Source: Streptomyces catenulae (lineage in GTDB: Bacteria; Actinomycetota; Actinomycetes; Streptomycetales; Streptomycetaceae). Taken from it: a stretch of DNA of 64,000 nt. The stretch covers positions 29,230 through 93,229 of the forward strand of contig NZ_JODY01000024.1 of NCBI RefSeq assembly GCF_000718015.1, read 5' to 3'. The position numbers and the translations under genes are program-made. The notes under the pieces are model-generated. The model saw only the letters and a list, made by a program, of their open reading frames with translations, was not told the DNA's origin and searched no databases. The first letter of the stretch is position 1. Each line of letters opens with the position of its first letter. Positions 7,874-16,710 of this stretch are shown piece after piece.

Positions 7874-9451
7874 TTACCGGGCCCAGCGCCGCATCCGCCA
7901 CACCAGGAACACCGCCGAGGCGACGGCGGCGACGCGGACCAGCAGCGGCAGACCGTCGAGGAGGACGGCGCCCATCTTCCCGGAGGCGATCGGGTCGCCC
8001 CACCGGCCCGTGGCGCGGCCCCACATCCACACCGCGGCGCCGCCCGCCAGCAGCCCGGGCACGCCGAGCGCGGCGAACTTCGCCTCGTTGTGGGTGAGAC
8101 GGCGGGAGAGGAACGTCACCGCCCAGCCCGCGGCCAGCGCGAACCAGCTCCCGAGGACCGCACCGGCCAGCAGCAGCACCACGGCGAGCGTCACCACGGG
8201 GCTGAGCCGGATCCGGGCGGCCGGGGCCTTCTCGGCGGCCGGTTCCGGAGCGGGTGGTTCCGCCGCGGGCGCCGCCTTCTTCCGGCCGAGGGTGCGGCGC
8301 AGCAGCCCCGGCAGCGGACGCCCCGCCTCCGGCGCACCGTCCGCCGCCTTCTCCCCCGCCTCCTCCCCCGCCTGCGCCTTCTCCTTGTCGTCGTCCTCGC
8401 CGGGCCGCTTCCAGATCTCCGGGATCTCGATGCCGCCGACGAAGCCGGGCACCGTCTCGCCCGCACCGGACGCCTCCGGCTGCGCCAGCCACCAGTCCAC
8501 GTCGCCGTCGCCGTCACCCAGTTCGTCGGCACCGGCCAGATGCGGCGGAGCGGCGCCCCCGGGCGCCAGCGTGAACCGGTTCCCCACCCCCTCCCCCGCT
8601 CCTTCCTCGGCGCCCTTCTTCCGGAACAGCCCGGACCACTGCCCGGCCCGCGCCCCGTCCCGCGGCCCCGGAACCTTCCCCGCCGCCCTGGACTCCCCCG
8701 CAGCCCCCGGCTTCCCCAGCGAGAGACGCCGGTGCGGCCGGTCCGTCCCCGCGGCGCCCGGCTCACCCGTGAGCCCGGCCGCCCCGCCGAACCGTTTACG
8801 GGCGGCGGCGCCCTCCGCGTCGGCACCGTCGTCGGCGCGGGACGGCCCGGATACGCCGTCACCGGGCGCCACGGGACCGCCGTCGGCATCGCGCGAGTCG
8901 CGGGAGGGGGCGGACGGACGGGAGACGTCGGCCACCTCCGGCCCGTCGGCGGAGCCGGGCCCGTTGGACGGGCCGGACGCGTCGGACGGGCTGGACCTGT
9001 CGGACGAGTGGGACGGTGCGGCCGGGGCCGACGGCGCAGCCGGAGCCACCGGTGCGGTGGGCACGACCGGGGCTACCGGTGCGGCCGGAGCCACGGGTGC
9101 GGCCGGTGCGGCCGGTGCGGCCGGAGGCATCGGCGTCTCCGGGCCCGGCGCCCCGGCGGACGCCGCGGGCGCCGCGGGCTCCGTCGATCCGCCTCCCGGC
9201 CTCGTCCGTCCGCTCGTCCCGGCGGCCGTCTCCGCCGCCGACACCACCGCCTCCGGACTGCCCAACCGGGACAGCACCCGCTTGACCTGGGAGGCCGACG
9301 GCGACTTCTGCGCCGCGATCCGGGCCGTGACCTCGGTCCGCAGATCGGCCACCAGCCGCATCCGCGCCGACGAGGGCAGGCCCCGCTGCTGAGCCAGGTC
9401 GCCGACCCGGCTCAGATAGTCAAAAACGAGCTGATCGTTCTCGATACCCAC
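7874..9451 (-). CDS. HAAS-domain membrane protein
   Basis: The product is 525 aa. Residues 1-75 form a HAAS (DUF1700-like) signalling domain: IENDQLVFDYLSRVGDLAQQ, then LRTEVTARI and VKRVLSRLGSPEAVV. HAAS domains usually sit next to PadR-type regulation or in integral membrane sensors. A very long low-complexity Pro/Ala/Gly linker (about 80-390) follows, then four C-terminal membrane segments (LSPVVTLAVVLLLAGAVLG onward). The start is taken as GTG 9451 because it has AGGGGA 8 nt upstream and begins at the conserved domain; a longer ATG frame from 9565 adds nothing conserved. The function is unknown beyond membrane signalling. Confidence 0.75.
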   Translation of the reverse strand: MGIENDQLVFDYLSRVGDLAQQRGLPSSARMRLVADLRTEVTARIAAQKSPSASQVKRVLSRLGSPEAVVSAAETAAGTSGRTRPGGGSTEPAAPAASAGAPGPETPMPPAAPAAPAAPVAPAAPVAPVVPTAPVAPAAPSAPAAPSHSSDRSSPSDASGPSNGPGSADGPEVADVSRPSAPSRDSRDADGGPVAPGDGVSGPSRADDGADAEGAAARKRFGGAAGLTGEPGAAGTDRPHRRLSLGKPGAAGESRAAGKVPGPRDGARAGQWSGLFRKKGAEEGAGEGVGNRFTLAPGGAAPPHLAGADELGDGDGDVDWWLAQPEASGAGETVPGFVGGIEIPEIWKRPGEDDDKEKAQAGEEAGEKAADGAPEAGRPLPGLLRRTLGRKKAAPAAEPPAPEPAAEKAPAARIRLSPVVTLAVVLLLAGAVLGSWFALAAGWAVTFLSRRLTHNEAKFAALGVPGLLAGGAAVWMWGRATGRWGDPIASGKMGAVLLDGLPLLVRVAAVASAVFLVWRMRRWAR

Positions 9452-9890
9452 GAAATCCCCTGCGGCGTCCGCTGGTTGCTTCCCCGACCGTACCGTCTCC
9501 CCTCCACAACGGTCCGAGGACGGCCCCTCCACCCCTGACCGGACGCCAGAACCCTTACGGGCCAAGGCCCTGACGCCCCCTACGGGCTGCCCTCCGAGCG
9601 GATGCCCTTGGGCGGTCGGCCCCCTGAGCCAGCGGCAGCCCCCGGCTCGGCCGACGGCCCCGGCGCCGACCTCACGCGAACCGCCCCCGGCGACGGCCTC
9701 ACGGCAGCCGCCCGCGAAACGCCCGGCACCGGCCCGCCGCCGTACCGGCTCCCCGGAGCCGCCACCCGTCCCCTACGGGCTCCCCCCATCCCGGAGTCCG
9801 GGGCGCGCGGTGGGTGCGTACGGGCCCTGGTGCGCGCCGTCACAGCGGGATCCCGTTACGGGGGCCACCGGCCCGGCTAACGTAGGGCGG
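9452..9890. repeat. Third CCSTACGGG repeat region between divergent genes
   Basis: This is 439 bp without a convincing gene. CCCTTACGGG (9552), CCCCTACGGG (near 9578 and 9772), GTACGGGCCC and CGTTACGGGGG (near 9853) are spread between 9552 and 9862. The right end carries TAACGT 7 nt before the ATG of the next gene, a leaderless promoter -10. Confidence 0.5.
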
Positions 9891-12452
9891 ATGACGGATA
9901 CGCCCCGCACCCTGGCCGAGGAGCTACGGACCCGCACCGACGGCGGGCTCGTCGACCTGCTGCGGGCCCGCCCGGACCTGCTCAATCCGGTGCCGGGCGA
10001 CGTCACCCAGCTCGCCACCCGGGCCGGGACCCGGGCCTCGGTGGTGCGGGCCGTCGAGCGGCTGGACCGGTTCGCGCTGCAGACCGCCGAGGCGCTGGCG
10101 GTGGCGCCCGACCCCTGCCCGTACGCCACGCTCGCCTCCCTGATGACCGGCGCCCCGGCGCCCGCCCCGGACGCACCGCCCGGGGACGCCGCGCCGCACG
10201 CGCCCTCCCTGGACGCGGCGGTGCTGACCGCGCTGCCCGGGGCGGTGGCGGCGCTGCGGGCGCAGGCCCTGGTGTGGGGGCCCGACGACCGGCTGCGGCT
10301 GGTGCGGACCGCCCGGGAGCTGCTGGCGCCGAGCCCCGCGCACCCGTCGCCGACCGGCCTCGGGCCGACCGTCGCGGAGGCCGCGGCCGGGATGTCGCCG
10401 GGGCGGCTCCAGGAGGTCATCGCCACCGCCGGGCTGCCGCCGACGCACGACCCGGTGACCGCCGTCGCCGCGCTGACCTCGCTGTTCACCGACGGCGAGC
10501 GGATGGCGGCGCTGCTGGACGAGGCGCCCGCCGAGTCCGTCGCCGTCCTCGACCGGCTGCTGTGGGGCCCGCCGTACGGCAGCGTCACCGAGCAGCCCGC
10601 ACCGCATCTGCGCTGGCTGCTGGAGCGCGGCCTGCTGCTGCCCGCCGGGGCCCGGAACGTCGTGCTCCCCCGGGAGGCGGCGCTCCATCTGCGGGCGGGG
10701 CGCGCGCACCGTAGCCCCGCGCCGGTGCCGCCCGCCCTCGCGCCGGTCACCGCGCGCGATCCACAGGCTGTGGACGCAGCCGCCGCCGGGCAGGCGTTCA
10801 CGGCGCTGGCGACCGTCGAGGAGCTGCTGAAGGAGTGGGATCTGGGCGGTCCGGCGGTGCTGCGCGCCGGGGGCCTGAGCGTCCGCGACCTCAAGCGCAC
10901 CGCGACCGCCCTGGACACCACCGAGCAGACCGCCGCCTTCTGGCTGGAGCTGGCCCACGGGGCGGGCCTGATCGCCTCCGACGGTGAGGCCGACGAGCGG
11001 TTCGCGCCGACGCCCGCCGCCGAGGAGTGGCGGCAGCTGCCCGACGACCGGCGCTGGGCGGAGCTGGTGGCGGTCTGGCTGGACGCCACCCGCACCGCGG
11101 GCGTGGTCGGTACCGCCGACGCCAAGGGCCGGGCGGCCGCCGCCCTCGGCCCGCACCTGGACCGCTCCCCCGCGCCCGAGGTCCGCCGCCGCGCCCTCGC
11201 CCTCCTCGCCGAGCTGCCGCCGGGCTCCGCCGTCCCCGAGGTGGCCGTCCTCGACCGCCTCCACTGGGAGCGCCCGCTGCGCGCCGCCGCCCCGGAGTCC
11301 GCCCCCGCCGCCCCCGGTGGCGCCACCCCGCCGCCCGGGGAGGACCTCCGTACCCGCCTCGCCCGGTGGACGCTGGCCGAGGCCGAACTGCTGGGCGTCA
11401 CCGGGCGCGGCGCCCTCTCCGCCCACGGCCGGGCGCTCCTCGGGGACGCCGGTGGCCCCGCGGAGGCGGCGCCCCGTACCGCGCCGTCGGCCGCCGCGAC
11501 CCGGGAGGCCGCGGCCCGCGCCGCCGCGCTCCTCGCGCCGCTGCTGCCCGAACCGCTCGACCACGTCCTGCTCCAGGCCGACCTCACCGCCGTCGCGCCC
11601 GGGCCGCTGCTCCGTCCGCTCGCCGACACCCTGGGGGTCCTCGCGGAGGTCGAGTCCAAGGGCGGCGCGACGGTCTACCGCTTCACGCCCGCCTCGGTGC
11701 GCCGCGCCCTGGACACCGGCCGCACAGCCGCCGAGCTGCAGGAATTCCTCACCGCCCACTCCCGGACGCCGGTCCCGCAACCGCTCGCCTACCTGATCGA
11801 CGACGTGGCCCGTCGGCACGGACGGCTGCGGATCGGCGCGGCCTCCGCGTACGTCCGCTGCGACGACGACGCGCTGCTCGCCGAGATCCTCGCCGACCGC
11901 CGCGCCGCCCCGCTCCGGCTGCGCCGCCTCGCCCCCACGGTCCTCGCCGCGCAGACCGCCCCGGATCTCCTCCTGGAGGGCCTACGGGCGATGGGCTACG
12001 CGCCCGCCGCCGAGTCCCCCGAGGGCGATGTCGTGATCGCCCGGCCGGACGCGTACCGCACGGGGCCGCGCACCGCGCCCGTCCCGGTGCCCGAGGGGCC
12101 GCCGGTCCCCGACGCGCCCCTCCTGGAGGCGGCGGTCCGCGCCATCCGGGCCGGTGATCTGGCCGCCACCGCCGCCCGCAAGCCCGTCACGACCGCCACC
12201 CCGGCCCCCGGCGCGCCGCCCCGGACCACCTCCGCCGAGACCCTCGCCACGATGCAGGCGGCGGTCCTCACCAACGCCGCGGTCTGGATCGGCTACGTCA
12301 ACGCCGACGGCGCCGCCAGCCAGCGCGTCATCGCCCCCGTACGCGTCGAGGGCGGCTTCGTCACCGCCTACGACCACACCGCCGACGAGGTCCGCACCTA
12401 CCCCCTGCACCGCATCACCGGCGTCGCCGACCTGGCGGACGACACGGTCTGA
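9891..12452 (+). CDS. Helicase-associated (XPB/Ssl2 N-terminal-like) protein
   Basis: The product is 853 aa. It lacks Walker motifs; the N-terminal half is a predicted winged-helix, HTH-like protein (LAEELRTRTDGGLVDLLRARP). The C-terminal third has the helicase-associated Ssl2/XPB N-terminal-like domain (DHVLLQADLTAVAPGPLL, VYRFTPASVRRALDTG, then RLRIGAASAYVRCDDDALL). Such proteins are normally encoded next to bacterial XPB (for example Rv0862c beside Rv0861c) and are thought to partner it in DNA repair. Here XPB lies 4.3 kb further on, past an inserted island. ATG 9891 appears leaderless (TAACGT box). Confidence 0.85.
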   Translation: MTDTPRTLAEELRTRTDGGLVDLLRARPDLLNPVPGDVTQLATRAGTRASVVRAVERLDRFALQTAEALAVAPDPCPYATLASLMTGAPAPAPDAPPGDAAPHAPSLDAAVLTALPGAVAALRAQALVWGPDDRLRLVRTARELLAPSPAHPSPTGLGPTVAEAAAGMSPGRLQEVIATAGLPPTHDPVTAVAALTSLFTDGERMAALLDEAPAESVAVLDRLLWGPPYGSVTEQPAPHLRWLLERGLLLPAGARNVVLPREAALHLRAGRAHRSPAPVPPALAPVTARDPQAVDAAAAGQAFTALATVEELLKEWDLGGPAVLRAGGLSVRDLKRTATALDTTEQTAAFWLELAHGAGLIASDGEADERFAPTPAAEEWRQLPDDRRWAELVAVWLDATRTAGVVGTADAKGRAAAALGPHLDRSPAPEVRRRALALLAELPPGSAVPEVAVLDRLHWERPLRAAAPESAPAAPGGATPPPGEDLRTRLARWTLAEAELLGVTGRGALSAHGRALLGDAGGPAEAAPRTAPSAAATREAAARAAALLAPLLPEPLDHVLLQADLTAVAPGPLLRPLADTLGVLAEVESKGGATVYRFTPASVRRALDTGRTAAELQEFLTAHSRTPVPQPLAYLIDDVARRHGRLRIGAASAYVRCDDDALLAEILADRRAAPLRLRRLAPTVLAAQTAPDLLLEGLRAMGYAPAAESPEGDVVIARPDAYRTGPRTAPVPVPEGPPVPDAPLLEAAVRAIRAGDLAATAARKPVTTATPAPGAPPRTTSAETLATMQAAVLTNAAVWIGYVNADGAASQRVIAPVRVEGGFVTAYDHTADEVRTYPLHRITGVADLADDTV

Positions 12453-12469
12453 GGCTCGGACCCCATTAA

Positions 12470-12554
12470 CAGAAGACAACCCCTTGTGGGAACTTTTTGA
12501 AGAAAATCCCGTCAACTTAATTAGAGCATGCGACGCTTTCCTCAGGAGGGGAAA
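12470..12554 (+). promoter_or_regulatory. Candidate promoter and RBS of the STAND island
   Basis: Base composition drops abruptly after the upstream stop. TTTTGA, a 17-bp spacer and TAATTA (ending near 12523) form a plausible sigma-70-like promoter. AGGAGGGG ends 5 nt before ATG 12555 and is one of the strongest ribosome binding sites in the window. The promoter call is by eye only. Confidence 0.45.
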
Positions 12555-14210
12555 ATGGGGAAAGCATCGCGAAGGAAGAAGCAGACACGGCAAGCGCGGA
12601 CGGACCACACTGCGGCCACCTCGCCCGAAGCCAGAGGAAGCAGTGATCCACAAACTCTGGGGGAGGAAGCGCTCTGTCGGTTGGTGCGCGCAAGCTCACC
12701 AGGGGATATCAGCCTGGCCGGCGCCTATGCACTCGGTTACGGATTGCTAGGGTACGCCGCGCAGCAGGAAGAGGCCCCGAAATGGATCCAGGAAATTGAC
12801 CCACTGGACACACTTTTCCTGGGAGCCGCCTTCCCTCTCAAATTTCACGATGAATACGAATTTTCCAACGCGCGTGATGCCTGGCTGCGTCTTCTGCGCC
12901 ACACCGTGCACGGCAAGGGTGTTCTACGCCTTGTTCGGGAAGCCGTCTCACTGAGCGAAGAGCTGGCGCTCCCAGTTGATGAAGGGGAAGTAATGCTGGC
13001 ACTCGCCGGCCGACTCGAAGCAGCTGGGCTCGATCAACGCCGGCTGCCTCGGCGACTGCTCCCCGGTTCCGCGCTTCAAGAGTCCCGCGCAGTCCATGGC
13101 CCTTCTCCAGATCTGCAACTTCCCGTCCCACCAGAAGACGCAAAGGAACGCATCCAGAAATTCTGGAAGCAGACCAAAGCGGAGTCGTGGGCCGATGACA
13201 CACCTCGGTCGATCCTCCGAGAAGGGTTGCGCCGGTTCCAGGAATCCGACCTACCAGTTGATGAAGAACCCGGCATGCTGCTGCCGGCACTGTACGCAGC
13301 ACTCATGGCGAAGCCTGGCGAATCGCTGGAATGTATGGTCCACCATGCCGTGGTCTGGGCAACCTCCCTAGACGAGGCATCCCCACTGACTCAGGTGCTC
13401 GACATCCTTCTTGTCGCACCCACGTTGGAGCTGACGGCATCTGACACCCTTGGCTATTTGTTCGCCGTTCCCGCATTCGTGGAATCGATCCCCTCCGAAG
13501 CTTTGCTGTGGACCAGCTCACCTGGCCTCGCATTGCCGCGCCTGGCCTTCGAAATGAATACCGAAGAGGTACTCACAAGGAATGCAGAGATCACTCCTGA
13601 CATGCTCGACTGGGCTGGCATGCATGCCAGAATGCGCCTGACCACTGCCGCCCGAGAGAGCGCTCTCGAAGCGGAAGAGGAAGCCGAAACAGAAGAAGAA
13701 ATCACCACCTCAGAGAAGTCGGACGAATCATGGGCCGAGCGGCGCGCGATTGTGCGCGCAGCGGCACGAAAAAAGACCCGGAAGAAAAAAGACGGAACAG
13801 GATCCACAAATCTTCCAAGCAGCCACTCCGTCGAGCGCATATGGAACGCAGATGGAAGTTCCGTGATTCATATTCCAGCCGACAGTCCGCACGGCCAGGA
13901 GATTCAGGAAGCACTGAGAGAGCAAAGAGAGTTCTTCATCGAAAAGTTTGGCCGCGAGCCAAATCCCGATGATCCCGTATTCTTCGACCCCGAAGCCGAC
14001 GAGCCAACTCCACTCACAAAGGCACACTTCGACGAAGTGATGTTGAAAATGGCAGGTCACGCCGCAGAACTGGGAATCGATCCGGCCCTCATCCATGCTT
14101 CGCGCGAGGTTGGATATATGGTCACGGAGGAAAACAAAAGCGCATTCACCATGGCTGAGGTTATCGCCTTCACTAAGGCAGTGAAACGGAACCGACAGAA
14201 TAATCAATGA
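12555..14210 (+). CDS. Unknown protein coupled to NB-ARC ATPase (island gene 1)
   Basis: This 551-aa protein has no recognised catalytic motif. The N-terminus MGKASRRKKQTRQ is basic. Residues 40-370 look all-alpha. An acidic/basic low-complexity segment (EEEAETEEEITT, then ARKKTRKKKDG) spans about 375-430. The C-terminal block (FFIEKFGREPNPDDPVFFDP onward, about 455-545) resembles a segment I recall from other Streptomyces hypothetical proteins. The start is fixed by AGGAGGGG; an upstream in-frame ATG at 12528 lacks a site. Codon use includes many AAA, GAA and AAT codons, unlike the neighbours, and its stop overlaps the next start as ATGA. It may act as sensor or effector for the STAND protein; this is inference. 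Confidence 0.75.
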   Translation: MGKASRRKKQTRQARTDHTAATSPEARGSSDPQTLGEEALCRLVRASSPGDISLAGAYALGYGLLGYAAQQEEAPKWIQEIDPLDTLFLGAAFPLKFHDEYEFSNARDAWLRLLRHTVHGKGVLRLVREAVSLSEELALPVDEGEVMLALAGRLEAAGLDQRRLPRRLLPGSALQESRAVHGPSPDLQLPVPPEDAKERIQKFWKQTKAESWADDTPRSILREGLRRFQESDLPVDEEPGMLLPALYAALMAKPGESLECMVHHAVVWATSLDEASPLTQVLDILLVAPTLELTASDTLGYLFAVPAFVESIPSEALLWTSSPGLALPRLAFEMNTEEVLTRNAEITPDMLDWAGMHARMRLTTAARESALEAEEEAETEEEITTSEKSDESWAERRAIVRAAARKKTRKKKDGTGSTNLPSSHSVERIWNADGSSVIHIPADSPHGQEIQEALREQREFFIEKFGREPNPDDPVFFDPEADEPTPLTKAHFDEVMLKMAGHAAELGIDPALIHASREVGYMVTEENKSAFTMAEVIAFTKAVKRNRQNNQ

Positions 14211-16594
14211 CCTTCAACGTAGAGAACCACGCCAGCGGGAATATCGCCTTCAGCTACGTCTTTCAGGGCCAGAACATCTCCCTGACACTCCCCGACCGCC
14301 AGGATCCGGCACTCGCCGGCCTGCCCCGGCAGTCGGCCGTATTCAAAGGGCGCCATGTCGAAATGGAACAAGCCCTCGCTCTCCTCCAACCGCCAGCACC
14401 AAAGAACTCGGCATGCACCGTCGCAGTGACAGGACTTGCCGGTACCGGAAAGACCGAACTTCTGCTCCAGGTGGCGCATCAGGCACTGAAGAACGAGGGA
14501 TGGTTCCCCGGCGGCGTCCTTTTCGCCGATCTCCACGGATACGATAACAAGCGCAAGGTCTCGGTGAAGAGAGCACTCGGGACCCTTTTACGAGCGCTTG
14601 GCATCCCCCAGCAGCATATCCCTCCAGGCATCGATGACAGGGCGAATGTATATCGCTCCGCACTCAGCGCTCTGTCCGCAGCAGGGAAAAGAGTCCTGGT
14701 CGTCCTCGACGACATACCCCCTACCGAAAAGCTCCGGTATCTCCTGCCGGGAGATATGAGCACCGCCACCCTGGTTTCCTCTCGACACTCCCTCACGGAG
14801 CTGGAAGCGCTGACGCTGATATTGCGGGAGCTACCCATTGCGGAAGGAGCGGATCTGCTGGAGGAAGCACTTCGCACGGCCCTCCCTGAGGACTCACGTG
14901 TAGCCGCCGAGACCGACGCAGCTCATCGGATCGTAGCTCTGTGCGGCGGGCTGCCATTGGCTCTACGCATTCTGGCATCTGCTCTCACAGATACGCCGAA
15001 GCGTCCCTTGTCGCACCTGTGTCGGGAACTTGAAGAAAATCATTCCAGACTCCCACTGTTGAGCCGTGAAAAGCGTACCGTGACGGCAGCCTTCGAGCTG
15101 TCCTATCGAAGGCTTTCTAAGGAACAGGCCAGACTCTTCCGGCTTATTTCCATGCACCCCGGCCCCGACTTTTCCACCGAATCTGCAGCGAAGGCGTACG
15201 GCGGGGAAATCGAGGAGACCGGGCGGCTCCTGGAGGATCTCAACCGCCGGAACTTGGTCGAGCCACGAGAGCCATACGGACGCTGGCAGCAGCACAGCCT
15301 GGTACGTCTCTACTCCTGGGATCTGCTCATTTCGAGCGACGACTCGTGGGGCGAGGGAATCGCGCGGTTGCTCGCTTACTACTATGAGATGGCCAGCCTG
15401 GCCTGTGGAAGACTTCGGAGGCCGATTGAACCGGACTCCGCCGAGAAATCGCGCTTCCCTGATCGCAGCATGGCATTGGAGTGGCTGGAGAGCGAACGCT
15501 CCTCTCTGATAGCGGCCGCCCTGTGGGCTCACTCGGCCGGAGACGATCTGATGTGTGTGGCCCTTGCGGTGCCTCTCGCATATTTCCTGAGGGAAATGCA
15601 TTACCTGGAAGATGCCAGGAGGGTCCTGACGGCGGCCATCCAGTCGAGTCGAAAACGGAAGGACTACCACCGCGAGGCCGGCCTGCTCAGCTCTCTCGGA
15701 GTGGTACTTCGGGACATGCGCAAGCTCGACAAGTCCGCCCGCAAGCACCGCAAATCCATAAAGATCTGCCAGAAGCTCGGGGACCGCCAAGCCCTGGCCG
15801 GCGCGCTGAACAACCTCGGGCTCTCTCTGCACGAACAGCGCAAGTTCAAGCAAGCACTGGCGGCGCACACCGAAGCCGCTCGGCTCTTCAAACGTGCCGG
15901 TGACCGGAACGGAGCAGCGCAAGCGTTGAGCAACGCAGGCGAAACCCTCATTGTATTGGACCGTATGGAAGAATCCCTCCGCACTCTCCGCAAGGCTGCG
16001 AAAATCTTCCAGAATCAGGGTGACCTGCACAGTCATTCACAGGTCCTGGGGATTCTCGCCAAGGTGACCCGTATTGTCGGAATGCCCGAACAAGCCATAG
16101 AGCTGCACAAACAGTCGCTCGAAATGCCCGACGGCCTGCTCACGCCCCACGAGCGAGCGATCGAGCTTTCCAACTTCGGAGGCACACTAGTCGCTGCGGG
16201 ACAGCTCGACACGGCTCTGACCGCCCAGCAGGAAGCGCTGGACGTCTTCCGGAGCTTGGGCGACCGTCGCAGTGAGGCCATGACCTTGGGCAACATGGCG
16301 CGTGTCCGTCAGCAGCAAGAGCTGTGGAACAAGGCGATGTCTCTGCACACCCATGCCATGGAATTGTTCCTCGAGAGCAAAGACGATCACGGCTTGGCCT
16401 TCGAGCTCAGCGGCCTGGCGGTGACTCTCCTCCGGCAGGGCCACAACGCCGAAGCATTGGAAAACCTGATGCTCGCTGCCGAGCTCTACCAACAGACGGG
16501 CGACGCCCAGAGCGCCGCTGTCGCGTTGTCCCATGCCGACCAGGTGCGGAAGCAGAACGGGGTCGCCATCCCCGCCACCACAGCCTGGGCCTGA
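14207..16594 (+). CDS. NB-ARC/TPR STAND ATPase (island gene 2)
   Basis: The 795-aa protein has an N-terminal VFQGQNISLTLP lead-in, then an NB-ARC module: Walker A GLAGTGKT (76-83), Walker B VLVVLDD (163-169), sensor SSRH (191-194) and GGLPLAL (247-253). A winged-helix region follows to about 390, then roughly seven TPR-like repeats from about 480 to 780 (e.g. ALNNLGLSLHEQRKFKQAL). STAND proteins of this build oligomerise on ligand binding; in bacteria they serve as transcriptional regulators or as anti-phage sensors. No DNA-binding SARP domain is present. Codon 128 (14588-14590) is TTA, so expression may depend on the bldA tRNA. GC is low for the host, indicating transfer. Confidence 0.88.
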   Translation: MTFNVENHASGNIAFSYVFQGQNISLTLPDRQDPALAGLPRQSAVFKGRHVEMEQALALLQPPAPKNSACTVAVTGLAGTGKTELLLQVAHQALKNEGWFPGGVLFADLHGYDNKRKVSVKRALGTLLRALGIPQQHIPPGIDDRANVYRSALSALSAAGKRVLVVLDDIPPTEKLRYLLPGDMSTATLVSSRHSLTELEALTLILRELPIAEGADLLEEALRTALPEDSRVAAETDAAHRIVALCGGLPLALRILASALTDTPKRPLSHLCRELEENHSRLPLLSREKRTVTAAFELSYRRLSKEQARLFRLISMHPGPDFSTESAAKAYGGEIEETGRLLEDLNRRNLVEPREPYGRWQQHSLVRLYSWDLLISSDDSWGEGIARLLAYYYEMASLACGRLRRPIEPDSAEKSRFPDRSMALEWLESERSSLIAAALWAHSAGDDLMCVALAVPLAYFLREMHYLEDARRVLTAAIQSSRKRKDYHREAGLLSSLGVVLRDMRKLDKSARKHRKSIKICQKLGDRQALAGALNNLGLSLHEQRKFKQALAAHTEAARLFKRAGDRNGAAQALSNAGETLIVLDRMEESLRTLRKAAKIFQNQGDLHSHSQVLGILAKVTRIVGMPEQAIELHKQSLEMPDGLLTPHERAIELSNFGGTLVAAGQLDTALTAQQEALDVFRSLGDRRSEAMTLGNMARVRQQQELWNKAMSLHTHAMELFLESKDDHGLAFELSGLAVTLLRQGHNAEALENLMLAAELYQQTGDAQSAAVALSHADQVRKQNGVAIPATTAWA

Positions 16595-16710
16595 TCACTC
16601 CTGGATGCGGCACACTGGACGTTTGGCCACCCGCCCGGCCTCGGGCCGTGGTCGGTGACCGGGCGGCTACGGGGTCGGCCGGGTGGCACTCACGTAGGAA
16701 GGCGAGGCGC

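Noticed and set aside
8010..9392. Collagen-like GATGAAGATGAAG plus-strand frame
   Set aside because: It is the antisense of the Pro/Ala/Gly linker of the HAAS protein; the repeats follow from that codon pattern, and the HAAS domain on the minus strand is recognisable.
16595..16710. Attachment-site direct repeats bordering the STAND island
   Set aside because: No matching direct repeat was seen between 12453-12554 and 16595-16710, and there is no integrase or tRNA, so the insertion route is unknown.
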